Assembly (NCBI GenBank): GCA_024220525.1
Contig: JAMYWO010000021.1
Coordinates: forward strand, 125,817-189,816
From: Cochliopodium minus
Taxonomy: Eukaryota > Discosea > Himatismenida > Cochliopodiidae
Reading direction: 5' to 3'
DNA length: 64,000 nt
Shown: in pieces, positions 54,652 through 64,000 of the stretch
Numbering within the stretch: position 1 is the stretch's first letter
Layout of the letters: each line of letters opens with the position of its first letter
Program-made: the position numbers and the translations under genes
The notes under the pieces: generated by a model
Seen by the model: the letters and a program-made list of their open reading frames with translations, nothing else
Databases searched by the model: none
What the model was told of the DNA's origin: nothing

Positions 54652-57600
54652 ATGAATAAGTTATTCAAAAGAAAGATACCATTAAAAAATATATTCCTCA
54701 AAAATAAAGAGAATGTCAATTTCAAATTCAATAGATTCAAATATTGCACAAATGTTACAGAAGGTAGAAAAAATATTCACAACTACTTAATTCCATAATT
54801 TTTGATTAAAATATCAATAAGATAAGAAAATAGAAGATATGGTGAGGAATGAACAACCACATACTGTATTGATTGATTCGAGTGCAATTATATACAAGAG
54901 TTATCATTCTATAAGTGCAGATCTTCACAAAGATGGAGTGAAAACAAATGCAGTGTTCGGGTTCATCAGATCTCTTCTGAATATAATGGAAGATTTGAAA
55001 CCTATAGATTATATAGCCATAGTAGGAGATACATCAAGAAATACAAATTGGAGGAGAAAATTTCATCAGAAATATAAAGAGAATAGGGATGAAGTGCCAA
55101 GTGATTTAATTCCACAAGTAAAAAGAAAAAGATTAGACACAAAAAAATATTCAATTTAATTTTGATTTAGTTTCCCATCATTGTTGAGGGAACCAATGCT
55201 TGTGGGATAAAGTATATCAGCCAAGATACATTTGAATCAGATGATATCATAGCAACTCTTTCAAAGAATGCAGAAGAAAAAGGTCATAAAGTAACGATTG
55301 TATCTCCTGACAAAGACTTCTGTCAACTCATTACGCCCAACATCAGTTTATACGATCCAAACAAGGACGTTTATTTGAAGAGGGATGATGTAAAGACCAA
55401 ATTTGATGTTTTTCCTGAACAATTCATTGAGTTTCAATCTCTTTCTGGAGACAAATCTGACAACAGTAATTCATTTAATCATCACTATTTCTTTTTTGTT
55501 ATATACTTTTATTAGTACCTGGAGTGAAGGGTATTGGTCCTAAAAAAGCAGCCATTTTGCTTAACAAATTTGGGAACATAGAAAATATTTACAACAAAAT
55601 TGATGAAGTTGCAAAAACTGAGAAAAAAGCATTGTTAGGGTATAAAGATGATTTGGAAATTTCAAGAAAACTAGTTACATTAGTTGACAATGTTCCAATA
55701 CCAAGCACTTTAGAAGATTTAAAGTTTACCCAACTTAACAAAACAACAGTAAAAATTTTTATTAATATAATTTCTTTTATTCATTTATTTTGATTTTCCA
55801 TAGTTGTATAATTTCCTTAAAGAGTACAATTTCTATGCTATCATCAATAAGCACTTTGGAAGTTATGTAGCTCCTCCTTCTAAAAAACGTAAGTAGAAAA
55901 ATTTAATCCGTTATTAAACTAATTATTTTTTTTTTAAAAAAAAAAAGAGGAACAAAATATTACTCAAGAAATATCTAAAATGAAAGGAGTTACTATTGTT
56001 GATAGTCCTGAAACTGCAAAAATCGTCTTAGAAAAACTGATGAAGCTAAATAACGTTTATCATGCTTGTGATACTGAAACAATCGATATTGACGTAAAAA
56101 ATGAGAGTCCAGTAGGACACGGGAAAATTATTTGTGCTTCTATATATTGTGGACCAGAATTTGATTTCGGAAATGGACCAAGAATATGGATAAACAACCT
56201 TGATAAAGCAGAGGGGACAATAAATTACTTTAAAGAGTATTTTGAAGATGAATCTATAAAGAAAGTGTGGCACAATTACAGTTTTGACAAGCACATTCTT
56301 GAGAACCATGGTATCCATTGCAAGGGTTTTGGAGGAGATACTATGCACATGGCGAGATTGTGGAACTCTTCCAGAAACACCACAGGAGGATATTCTCTTG
56401 CACAGTTGTCAAAAGAACTTTTGGGAGAGAACCAAAACAAAAAGACAATGACAGAGTTGTTTGGGAGAGTCAACATGAAAATAGACGGCACTGAAGGAAA
56501 AGAAACAACTGTTCCTCCTCTCGAAGATCTTCAAAGAGACAGTGAAACAATTGAAGGCTGGATCAACTACAGTACCTTGGATACCGAAGCTACTTGGTAC
56601 TTGAGAGAAAAGTTGCATCAAATGTTGAAAGACATGCATTGGCAGAAAAACAGCAACGGAGAGTTCAACATGTGGGATTTCTACCATTCTTACTTTGTTC
56701 CTTTCGGAGAATTGTTGACGGAAATGGAAACAGAGGGTATCAAAGTGGATGTGGAGTATTTGAAGCAAATAGAGCAAGTTGCCTTGAAAGACTTGGAGAA
56801 AAATCAAAATGTTTTCAAGCTGTGGGCTTCCAAGTATTGTCCTGACGCTTTGTACATGAACACCAACTCTGCTGCTCAGAAACAACAGCTCTTTTTCGCT
56901 CCTGCTGTCAACAGTAAGACCAAAGAGCAAATGCCCATCGAAGCTTTGTTCAAAGTGCCCAATGTTGAAGGTTACATTGAAGAAGGAAAGAAAAAACCAA
57001 AGAAAAATAGGGACATCAAATTAAGAGGGTAAAAATTTCTTTTTCTTTTCTTTTTTCTTTTTCTTTTTCTTTTCTTTCTATTTCTTTTTTTTTAACCTAT
57101 TTAGTTTATTCACCTTATTTTTTTTATTAGTTTTGGTTTTCCTGTTCTGGAAACAAGCGATAGTGGTTTTCCTAGTGTTGGTGGTGATATTTTGAAAAAA
57201 TTGGCAGGATCTGATCTCAACTCTAAAAGTCCAAGATGGGGAATTGCGTAAAAAAAAAAAAACTTTTTTTATTTTGAAATTAATTTTTAATTTTTTATTG
57301 TAATTGATTTTAAAAAGAATTAAAAGGATTTTATTTTGCATTTAATTTAGATTAATTATTTTTTAAATTTAAAAAAATTATTTTAAAAGAATTTATTTGA
57401 AAAAAATTCATCCAAATTCATTTTTATTTTTTTAATTTTATTTTTTTAAAAAAGCTACAACTTCTTCGGAGGAGGAGCAGAAGGAGAAGAAGCCTGCAAA
57501 GCGATTGCCTCCCTCGTAGAAACAGCAGCAATCGACACGCTCCTCAGCAACTTCATCCTCCCTCTCCAAAGAATCGTCGACAAAAACAACAGAGTACACG

Positions 57601-58218
57601 GATCCCTCAACCTCAACACCGAAACAGGCAGACTCTCCTCTAGAAACCCCAACTTACAAAATCAGCCTGCTTTGGAGAAGGACATCTACAAGATTCGTAA
57701 GGCTTTCACTTGTGAGCCTGGCAACCTTTTGATTGGTGTTGATTATGGTCAGCTTGAACTTAGGTTGTTGGCTCATATCACTGATTGTAAGAGTATGATT
57801 GAAGCTTTCAAGAGTGGAGGTAAATTATTTTTTATTTTTTTTTATTTTTTTTTTTTAATGCAATTTTCTTTGTTTTAATTTAAATTATTTTTTTTCTTTT
57901 TTTGATAATTCTTTTTAATTTTTTTTTAAATCAATTTTTAATCAGATTGAAAAAAAAAATTTAAATTTTTATTTACCATTTTTTTTAATATTGTTTTTAT
58001 TTTAACTTTAATTTTTTTCATTCAAACTTTTTTTTTTCAAAGGTGATTTCCACTCTAGAACTGCCATTGGGATGTATCCTTACGTGTCGGAAGCTGTCAA
58101 AAATGGAGATGTATTGTTAGAATGGGATAATTCTAAAGGAGTTGCACCTAAACCTCTTTTGAAAGATATTTATGGAACTGAAAGAAGAAGAGCCAAAACC
58201 CTGAACTTTTCCATCGCT
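54652..58218 (+). CDS. Bacterial-type family A DNA polymerase (PolA) with both exonuclease domains; 3' end missing
   Basis: Nine exons (54652-54763, 54834-55117, 55171-55465, 55516-55748, 55804-55888, 55948-57028, 57131-57247, 57455-57819, 58043-58218) give 916 residues before the frame is lost. The N-terminus NKLFKRKIPLKNIFLKNKE is basic without acids until residue 20, suggesting organelle import. The 5' nuclease has TVLIDSSAIIYKSYHS, ESDDIIATLSK, SPDKDFCQL, SGDKSDN and GVKGIGPKKAA. The 3'-5' exonuclease has ACDTETIDI, VWHNYSFDKH and GDTMHMARL. The polymerase has GSLNLNTETGRLSSRNPNLQ, motif A (GVDYGQLELRLLAH) and the first half of motif B (RRRAKTLNFSIA). The rest of motif B and motif C (HDE) are absent: after GT at 58219 only repeat follows. 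The exon 2 start may be 54837 instead of 54834. Confidence 0.9.
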
Positions 58219-58459
58219 GTAAAAAAAAATAAAAAAAGACAAATAAAATAAAAAATAAAAAATAAATAAAAATAAAATAAATAAATAATAAAAATAAAAA
58301 TAAAATATTAAAAATAAAATAAAAATCAAAAATAAATTGTTATAAATAAAAAAATAAAATAAAAAATAAAAAATAAAAAATAAAAAATAAAAAATAAAAA
58401 ATAAAAAATAAAAAATAAAAAATAAAAATTAAAAATTAAAAATTATATTATTTTTTTAC
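58219..58459. repeat. AAAAAAT repeat block joining two truncated genes
   Basis: The 241 bp begin as the intron after PolA exon 9 and end, on the other strand, as the intron after TBCK exon 4. In between lie only A-rich imperfect units, becoming regular AAAAAAT heptamers near 58350-58430. No exon of either gene can be found in it. Confidence 0.85.
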
Positions 58460-60652
58460 TTTATCAAACAACTCTTTTGAAAATTTTTCAACGACAGATT
58501 GTAAACAACAAAAAGCACGAGCTTCGTTGTTAAAATTAAGAGATAACAAAGGAGCAGTGAGAGAATCAAGGCCTTGCCAATAATCTTTGTTGGGATTGGC
58601 AAATACCCACGCTTTGAGAATTCTCTTAAACTTTTGATGTCCTTCAAAAGAAGAAAGCAAATGATGGTATTGATGACACCTAGGTATATCCAATTCGATT
58701 TGGTGATCCCTAAAAAATAAAAATAAAAATTTTTTTTAAGTATTCTAATTTTTAATTTCTTATAAACATTTTTATTTTTGATTTAATTTTTTAATATTTA
58801 ATTATTTTTTTTTATTTTTTTTTACCATCTCCCTTTTGTTTCTTTGTCTAATTTGTTATATATTTCTTGTGCTTCTCTGTTTGATGGAACACCCAAAACA
58901 ATCGACCAAACATCAGCACGAATGACTGGAGGAATATCGATCTTGGCATGATTGATGATCTCAGAGGAAGAATTCGGAAGTTTTTTGAAAAGTTCCTTAA
59001 ATATAGAAACACGATATCTCTGATAATCAATGTCCCTTTCACGAACACTAATAGGAGGTAACACACCATCTTCAAAAAAAGATTCGAGATTAATAGACTG
59101 TTGATTGTCTTCCGACTTTGAAAAATGGTTTCGGAGTTTTTCGAGGGAAATCGGAACTATGTTTTCGTCGTATTGGAGAAATGGATCTATTCCGTTCTTA
59201 TATGTGATGCTCCCGTTTACTCTTACAATTAGGGGTAGTCTGAGGATGGGAGGTATCATTTGGAGTTGTTTGGGTAGTGCCTTTTCAACTGATCCTCCGT
59301 TTAATTTCCAATAATGAAATATTTCACCTATTTAAATATTTTTATTGATTTATATTTTGTTTTTTTATGTTTTATTTTTTAAATAAGTTGATTATTTTTT
59401 CATTATTTATTATTTAAATTTTATTTTTCAAAAAATTTTTTTTGTTTTTACTGATTGTTTTTCCTTGGAAAGGATCTTTGACAGAGTTTTCTTGAGTTTC
59501 TGGTTTTTCTTCAATAATTTCATCAGTGAGGGAAAGACATTTCAAGTAAGGTTTTTTGAACCACTTTCTCTTCGAAAAATCCTCTTTTTGAAAAAGTTTA
59601 AAATAACCATAAGACAAAAGTTCTTCAGAATTGATTCTCTCAGAAGGATCAACCAATAAAACCATTCTGATTATCTCTTTAAAGTTTTCACTGAAATCTT
59701 TCAATCTGTTTTCTTTTAAAATGAATTCTATGTTTTCTTTATTTCTCCTTCTTATTTCTGAAGGAGGGAGGCTTTCAAACTCCAAATTTTGGTTGGGATT
59801 ATCTTTCAACAAAAACTTCAAATCAGTTAATTCATTTTTTTCGGTAGATTGAATATGACCACAAAACTTGATAATTTTTTGCAAAATGTTTTGTTTAGGA
59901 TCCTTTGTGGTCTCTTCCGAATTCCCGAATTTATTCCAAATGACCTCTCCTTCTACCATTTCGACCATGATAACTCCAAAAGACCAAATATCAGATTTGG
60001 GAGTACTTATGTATTCCCCTGTTGAAATACTCGCTATAGATTCAGGTGATAAATAATTTGCAGATCCTATTGGAAAATTCACATTTTTTCCATTTTCTGT
60101 TAAGTAAAATAGACCGTAATCGCTTAGTTTTAGCTGTTGATCTTCTATCAGTATGTTCTCTGGTTTCAGATTTCTAATTATTATCCCTCTGTTATGAAGA
60201 TAATCCAGTGCCTTCAAGATTTCAATGTTGTATTTCATTATCTCTTCTTCCACTAAAAACTTTTTTCTTTTTTACATCAAAAAATTACATTTCATTTCTC
60301 TGAATTGATTTTATAAATTTTTACTCTTTGAATATTATATCCATCCTTGTTCTCAATGAATAAGTATAATGTTCAGATATCACAAAAAATCTATCTATCA
60401 TTCATTTATTCCAACCAAATTTGATTTAATTGGTTACAATTGTTGTAAAATATTATTATATTTGTTTAATTAATTCATACCATGCTTTCCTTTCATTATA
60501 TCCACATATTCAGTGAGATTAGGATGTGATAATTCTTTTAGATGTTGAAATTTTCCCAATATTGTGGGTGAAGGATTTTCATCTTGAAGGAAAAATGATT
60601 TAATTGGATAGAAGGTTTTAACACCAAAGCACATTCCAGGATTTGTTTTCAT
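58460..60652 (-). CDS. TBCK: TBCK-like protein: kinase-like domain plus TBC Rab-GAP domain; 3' end missing
   Basis: Four exons (60652-60481, 60252-59452, 59327-58826, 58709-58460) give 575 residues before the frame runs into repeat. TBCK proteins join a kinase-like domain, a TBC domain and a rhodanese domain and act in endolysosomal traffic and mRNA transport (FERRY complex). The start [16 protein letters not shown], then [47 protein letters not shown] and [14 protein letters not shown] form the kinase part; NLKPEN in place of the catalytic Asp motif and SDYG instead of DFG indicate a pseudokinase. [16 protein letters not shown] and [14 protein letters not shown] follow. The TBC domain starts at [18 protein letters not shown] and reaches [19 protein letters not shown], ending at KELFDK. 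The second half of TBC and the rhodanese domain are missing. Confidence 0.9.
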
Positions 60653-60770
60653 TTTTTTATTATATAAAAGAAAGGGACTTGTTAATTTTTTTTTTTCTCA
60701 AATTTTTTAATTTTCACTGATTTTTTTAAAAAAAAAAAAAAAAAATATCAAGGGCTTTTTTAGCAAAGAA

Positions 60771-63452
60771 ATGGATAATCTTCATCTTGCAATTGAAAAT
60801 GTCAAAAAAGCAGTGGAATTGGATCAACAGAATAGATATGAAGAAGCTTTGAATCAATACGAAATTTCACTAGAATATCTTTTCAAGGCATTGAGAGGTA
60901 AAAAAATAAATAAAAATGATAAGAAAATGAATAGAGCTAATAGATTTATTCATCAGATGAAAAGGTAATTTTATTTCATAGAGGTGTTCAATTTAGCCAC
61001 ATCCTAATTGTTATTTTAGGATGATATAAAGAGAAATTCAATAAAAGAAAAGACAAATGAATTATTGACAAGAGCAGAATTGATAAAGGAGGCTTTGGAG
61101 CAACAGAATGGACCAAAGTCCACTTCAAAAGAAAATCAAACAAATGATCAACCAAATTCGCCCAATTCAAACAATCAAACAAACAATCCTCAAAACAATC
61201 CTTCAAATAATCAAATTTTCTTACCAAATGCTCCCAATTCAAAAACCAATCCTATCAATAAGAATCAAAACAACAAAATCAACAATACAAACAACACCAA
61301 TAACAATAAGAATCTCATAGATTTGGATAATGGGAGGAAAATTGAAAATAACCTCATCAAATTGATGCCCATCTTTTCAAACAACAATAACAACATGAAT
61401 TCAAATCAAAATAATCAATCCAATCCTCAATACAGCTCCTCAAATCAATCCATCAATCAGAATAATCAATACAGCAGCAATAATCAATCAAGCCAAACAA
61501 ATTCGAATCAGAAGATCAGTGCATACAACTCCAATAATCAATCCAATCCAAATCAAAATCAAAGTAACACAAATCTCCCCGAAAACAATCCCAAATCAGA
61601 AAAAGCAGAAAAATCAGAGAATTCACTGTCAAACATGCTCTCCAATCTCCTCAACAAACAAGAAAAAACAGACAAAATGAGCATCTCCAACCAAATCCTC
61701 CTCCCACCCAAAGAATCAATCCTCTTTGCGATGCATCCCTCCCAATCTGACAACTACTCCTTCAAGAACAACATCATTTTGTTGAATGCCCTTTTTTCCT
61801 CTCAATCCCAGCCCCACCCCAACTTGAGGTCTTCCTCCAACTCCATTCCCAATGGTGGAGTCACTTCGAATGAGAACAATGAGTTTCTCAAAAACAAAAT
61901 CTCTACTTTACAGAAGAAGAAAAAATCTTCTTTCGAAACATACAGGTACAAAAAAAAAAAATTTTTTTTTTTAAATTTAAATTTTGGTTAATTAAAAACA
62001 TCAGAAAATAATTTATTTTTACATAAGTATTTTATTGTTTCAAGTTTTTGATTTATTGAAATTTTTATCAAAAATATTTTTAAAGTTTTTTTATTTTATT
62101 AATTTTTTATTTTTATTTATTTAAACTTTTAAACTTTTTAAATGATTTTTTGCCTTCAGTTTTTTAATGAAGAATAGAACAGACGAAAAGATGGACAACA
62201 AATGTGTGAAAAAAATTAAATCATCAAAATACAACGGAGACGTGATAGAGGAACAAATAACCATTTTGTTAACAAGCCCTCATCATACCTTTTACAAAAT
62301 CAGCGCACTTTTTGTCAATCAGCTGCAAGAGAACAATAACATTGATCCTTTTAATGAAATGACCTACAAAATAAACGAGTTCATCGAAGATTTTTCTGTT
62401 TCTATTTTATACGAATTAAGATTAGAAGATGAAGCTTTTTTGGTGAAAAAAAAAATAATTATTACTTTTTTTTTATTATTTTATTTCTTATTTATTATTT
62501 TTTTATTTATTTTTTTATTAATTTTTTATTTTCAAAACAGGCAATATCAGATCTTGTATCTAGGAAAATTACAAATCTAATTTATCCTTTCATCTTTCCT
62601 ATGTACCTCAAACAAGTAAGCCTAATTTTTTTTTTTTCTGTGTGCTTTTAACATTTATTTTTTTTTTTTCTCGAAAGTACCAAGAAAAGAACATCGAACT
62701 TTCAAAGAAAATGAAAGCATTCAAAAATATAACGCCAATACATTTGGGCATATCCAAAAAAGTAAAAAAAAATTTTTTTTTCCTCACAAAATTTTTTTTA
62801 AATAATATTTTTTAAATTTTTTTTAAAATTTTTAATGTTTTATTAAGTGTTTTTATTAAAATTTTTTTAATTTTTTTTTATCATTTTTTAAATTATATAA
62901 AGTATTTTTTTTAAAAATTTTTTTAAAATTTTGATAAGTTTTGGTTGATGGATTTGAAAACAGAGGTGGAGAATGTTTATCCTTATGAAAAAGCAATCAA
63001 CACTTTCAAAAAAATTTCAGATTCATACTCCGTTTCCGGAAAAATCCAAATTATCATCCAAACCCAAAACACCATCATAGATTGCATCAATGAATACTAC
63101 AATTACTCCAAAAGCAAACCTGAAATCATTTTGGGGACTGATGATCTCTTACCCATTTTGACTTATGTCATTTTGAAAGGAGAAACTCCCTTCTTGTACT
63201 CTGAAGCTATTTTTTGCCAAGATTTTTTGAGTGAAACAAAAAAAATTGAAAGGTCAAAAAAAAAAAATCTTCTTCTATTTATTTTATTTAAATATTTATT
63301 TTTTTATTTATTTATTTATTTATTGTTTTATCTTTTATTTTCATTTTAGGGAGGGGTTTTCTTTGGCTTTGTTTCAGTCTTCTTTGGGAGAGATAATACA
63401 GTTGGACAGTGAAAAGTTAGAGGAGTACTTTCTCAAACAAAATGATTATTAA
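60771..63452 (+). CDS. MIT-VPS9 protein (probable Rab5-type GEF)
   Basis: Eight exons (60771-60897, 60957-60964, 61020-61945, 62160-62442, 62541-62615, 62678-62761, 62939-63252, 63350-63452) give 639 residues. Residues 1-75 form an MIT three-helix bundle (DNLHLAIENVKKAVELDQQN then YEEALNQYEISLEYLFKALR and NELLTRAELIKEAL), which docks on ESCRT-III tails. About 280 residues of Asn/Gln/Ser-rich linker follow. The C-terminal 230 residues are a VPS9 domain (GDVIEEQITILL; RKITNLIYPFIFP; TEVENVYPYEKAINTFKKIS; GTDDLLPILTYVILKGETPF), the GEF module for Rab5/Rab21-type GTPases. The 8-nt second exon (ATGAAAAG) is inferred because only this path keeps frame and gives correct MIT spacing. MIT and VPS9 together resemble VPS9D1, linking ESCRT and Rab5 on endosomes. 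Confidence 0.85.
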
Positions 63453-63506
63453 AACTTTTTTTTTAAAAAAATTTTTAGAAAGCTTAATCAAAAAATATTT
63501 TATTGT

Positions 63507-64000
63507 TTATTTCTTTTCTTGTTCAACTTTTTGGTCGTAGAATTGTTTGTCTTCTTGAAAGTTTTTCAATAGTTCAGAACAAACTAATTTTTGGATGATC
63601 AAAAAAATGAGAGGTTTAGGAAACATCCTTTTCATTCTCTTCGAAAAGTTTTTTGTCAACATAATGAAGGTGTAAATTTTGTTTCTGATGAGAGGAGGGA
63701 AAAGATCGTTATTTTCTTTTGCCCAGAACTTTTCTTGGAATAAGTCTTCAAACAACAAATAACATGTGTTTTTGAAATCAGGATTCAAACCATAAGATAG
63801 TTCATGAGATTGAATTTGTGATAAAGTGAGGGAATATTGGTAGGGAGATGGTTTCTAATCAGAAATAATTAAAGTAAATTAAAAATGATTTTTTTTTTTT
63901 AGTTTTTACGAGATTTGAACGAGCCCATTTGCAATCAAAAAATAGGTTGTTTCAACACTTCGGTATCTTTGGGACAAAGTCATGGAATAATGGAGTGGTG
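63507..64000 (-). CDS. Ankyrin-repeat protein, copy 3 (5' part beyond the window; one-base shift)
   Basis: The last exon (63854-63507, 116 codons with stop) encodes the family C-terminal module: PSPYQYSLTLSQIQSHELS, LFEDLFQEKFWAKENNDLFP and MFPKPLIFLIIQKLVCSELL, clearly homologous to the second exon at 38487-38822. The preceding exon (64000-63910) begins PLHYSMTLSQRYRSVETTYF and matches the end of the copy-2 repeats (PLHYS...TTYFLLANG). Between LIANG and the donor at 63909 the copy is one base short, so the splice is out of phase. A GGG run (CCC at 63923-63925) where GGGG would restore NGARSNL suggests a homopolymer error or a real lesion. The gene continues past the window end. Confidence 0.72.

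Noticed and set aside
58225-58440. Centromere- or telomere-like tandem array
   Set aside because: The unit is the same AAAAAAT-type simple repeat found in many introns here; length and sequence do not suggest a telomere, and coding introns lie on both sides.
60898-60956. Reading the MIT gene straight through this segment
   Set aside because: The read-through lengthens the loop between MIT helices and then meets a stop in the following splice phase; removing it with the 8-nt exon restores MIT spacing and frame.

Overview
The window is nuclear DNA of a unicellular eukaryote. It is very AT-rich, and nearly every gene is split by short GT-AG introns (about 50-350 bp) that end in T-rich AAG or TAG acceptors. 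The standard genetic code fits every gene. Exon junctions were placed by hand from splice sites, and each full-length model gives an open frame whose coding length is a multiple of three. Gene content (LIN9/ALY, ELP3, ENY2, VPS15, RAE1, Rab escort protein, TBCK, RhoGEF, RecQ, many microexons) suggests a free-living, probably amoeboid protist. I cannot name the species.

Layout: 1-1555 ankyrin protein (minus, cut by the window start); 1817-4488 RecQ helicase (+); 4657-7290 LIN9/ALY (+); 7357-11620 SH3/DH/PH RhoGEF (minus), continuous in frame with a decaying receptor-like transmembrane segment up to about 12.6 kb; 12943-15344 GPR107-like 7TM protein (+); 15463-18444 ELP3 (minus), divergent from ENY2 at 18637-19244 (+); 19543-21550 histidine acid phosphatase (+); 21709-24683 CLC chloride channel/transporter (+); 24762-26154 unknown Ser-rich protein (minus); 26469-31314 VPS15 copy A (+); 31491-32610 AT-hook protein (minus); 33332-34378 small membrane protein (+); 34422-36003 bacterial-type glycerate kinase (minus); 36649-38822 ankyrin protein (+); 39026-40072 Golgi-type glycosyltransferase (+); 40258-43296 fusion of YEATS-like, 2OG-Fe(II) oxygenase and F-box domains (+); 43822-47906 VPS15 copy B (minus); 48090-49461 RAE1 (minus); 49558-50025 small basic protein (+); 50154-50855 HIT-zinc-finger protein (minus); 51092-51627 prefoldin 5 (minus); 52414-54507 Rab escort protein (minus); 54652-58218 PolA-type DNA polymerase, 3' end missing (+); 58460-60652 TBCK, 3' end missing (minus); 60771-63452 MIT-VPS9 protein (+); 63507-64000 ankyrin protein (minus, cut by the window end).

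Functional themes: membrane traffic (two VPS15, REP, TBCK, VPS9, CLC, GPR107), chromatin and transcription (LIN9, ELP3, ENY2, YEATS fusion, AT-hook) and genome maintenance (RecQ, PolA). There are no operons; each gene stands alone with a few hundred bases or fewer between neighbours.

Most notable: (1) the YEATS/2OG-oxygenase/F-box fusion; (2) two inverted VPS15 paralogues that share a 596-bp tract with only two differences inside otherwise diverged genes, which points to gene conversion; (3) two convergent genes (PolA and TBCK) that both stop inside introns at one AAAAAAT-rich block, which points to an assembly collapse or a real rearrangement; (4) a transmembrane receptor segment fused in frame to a three-SH3 RhoGEF; (5) many microexons of 7-22 nt plus GC-AG introns that would defeat automatic gene callers.
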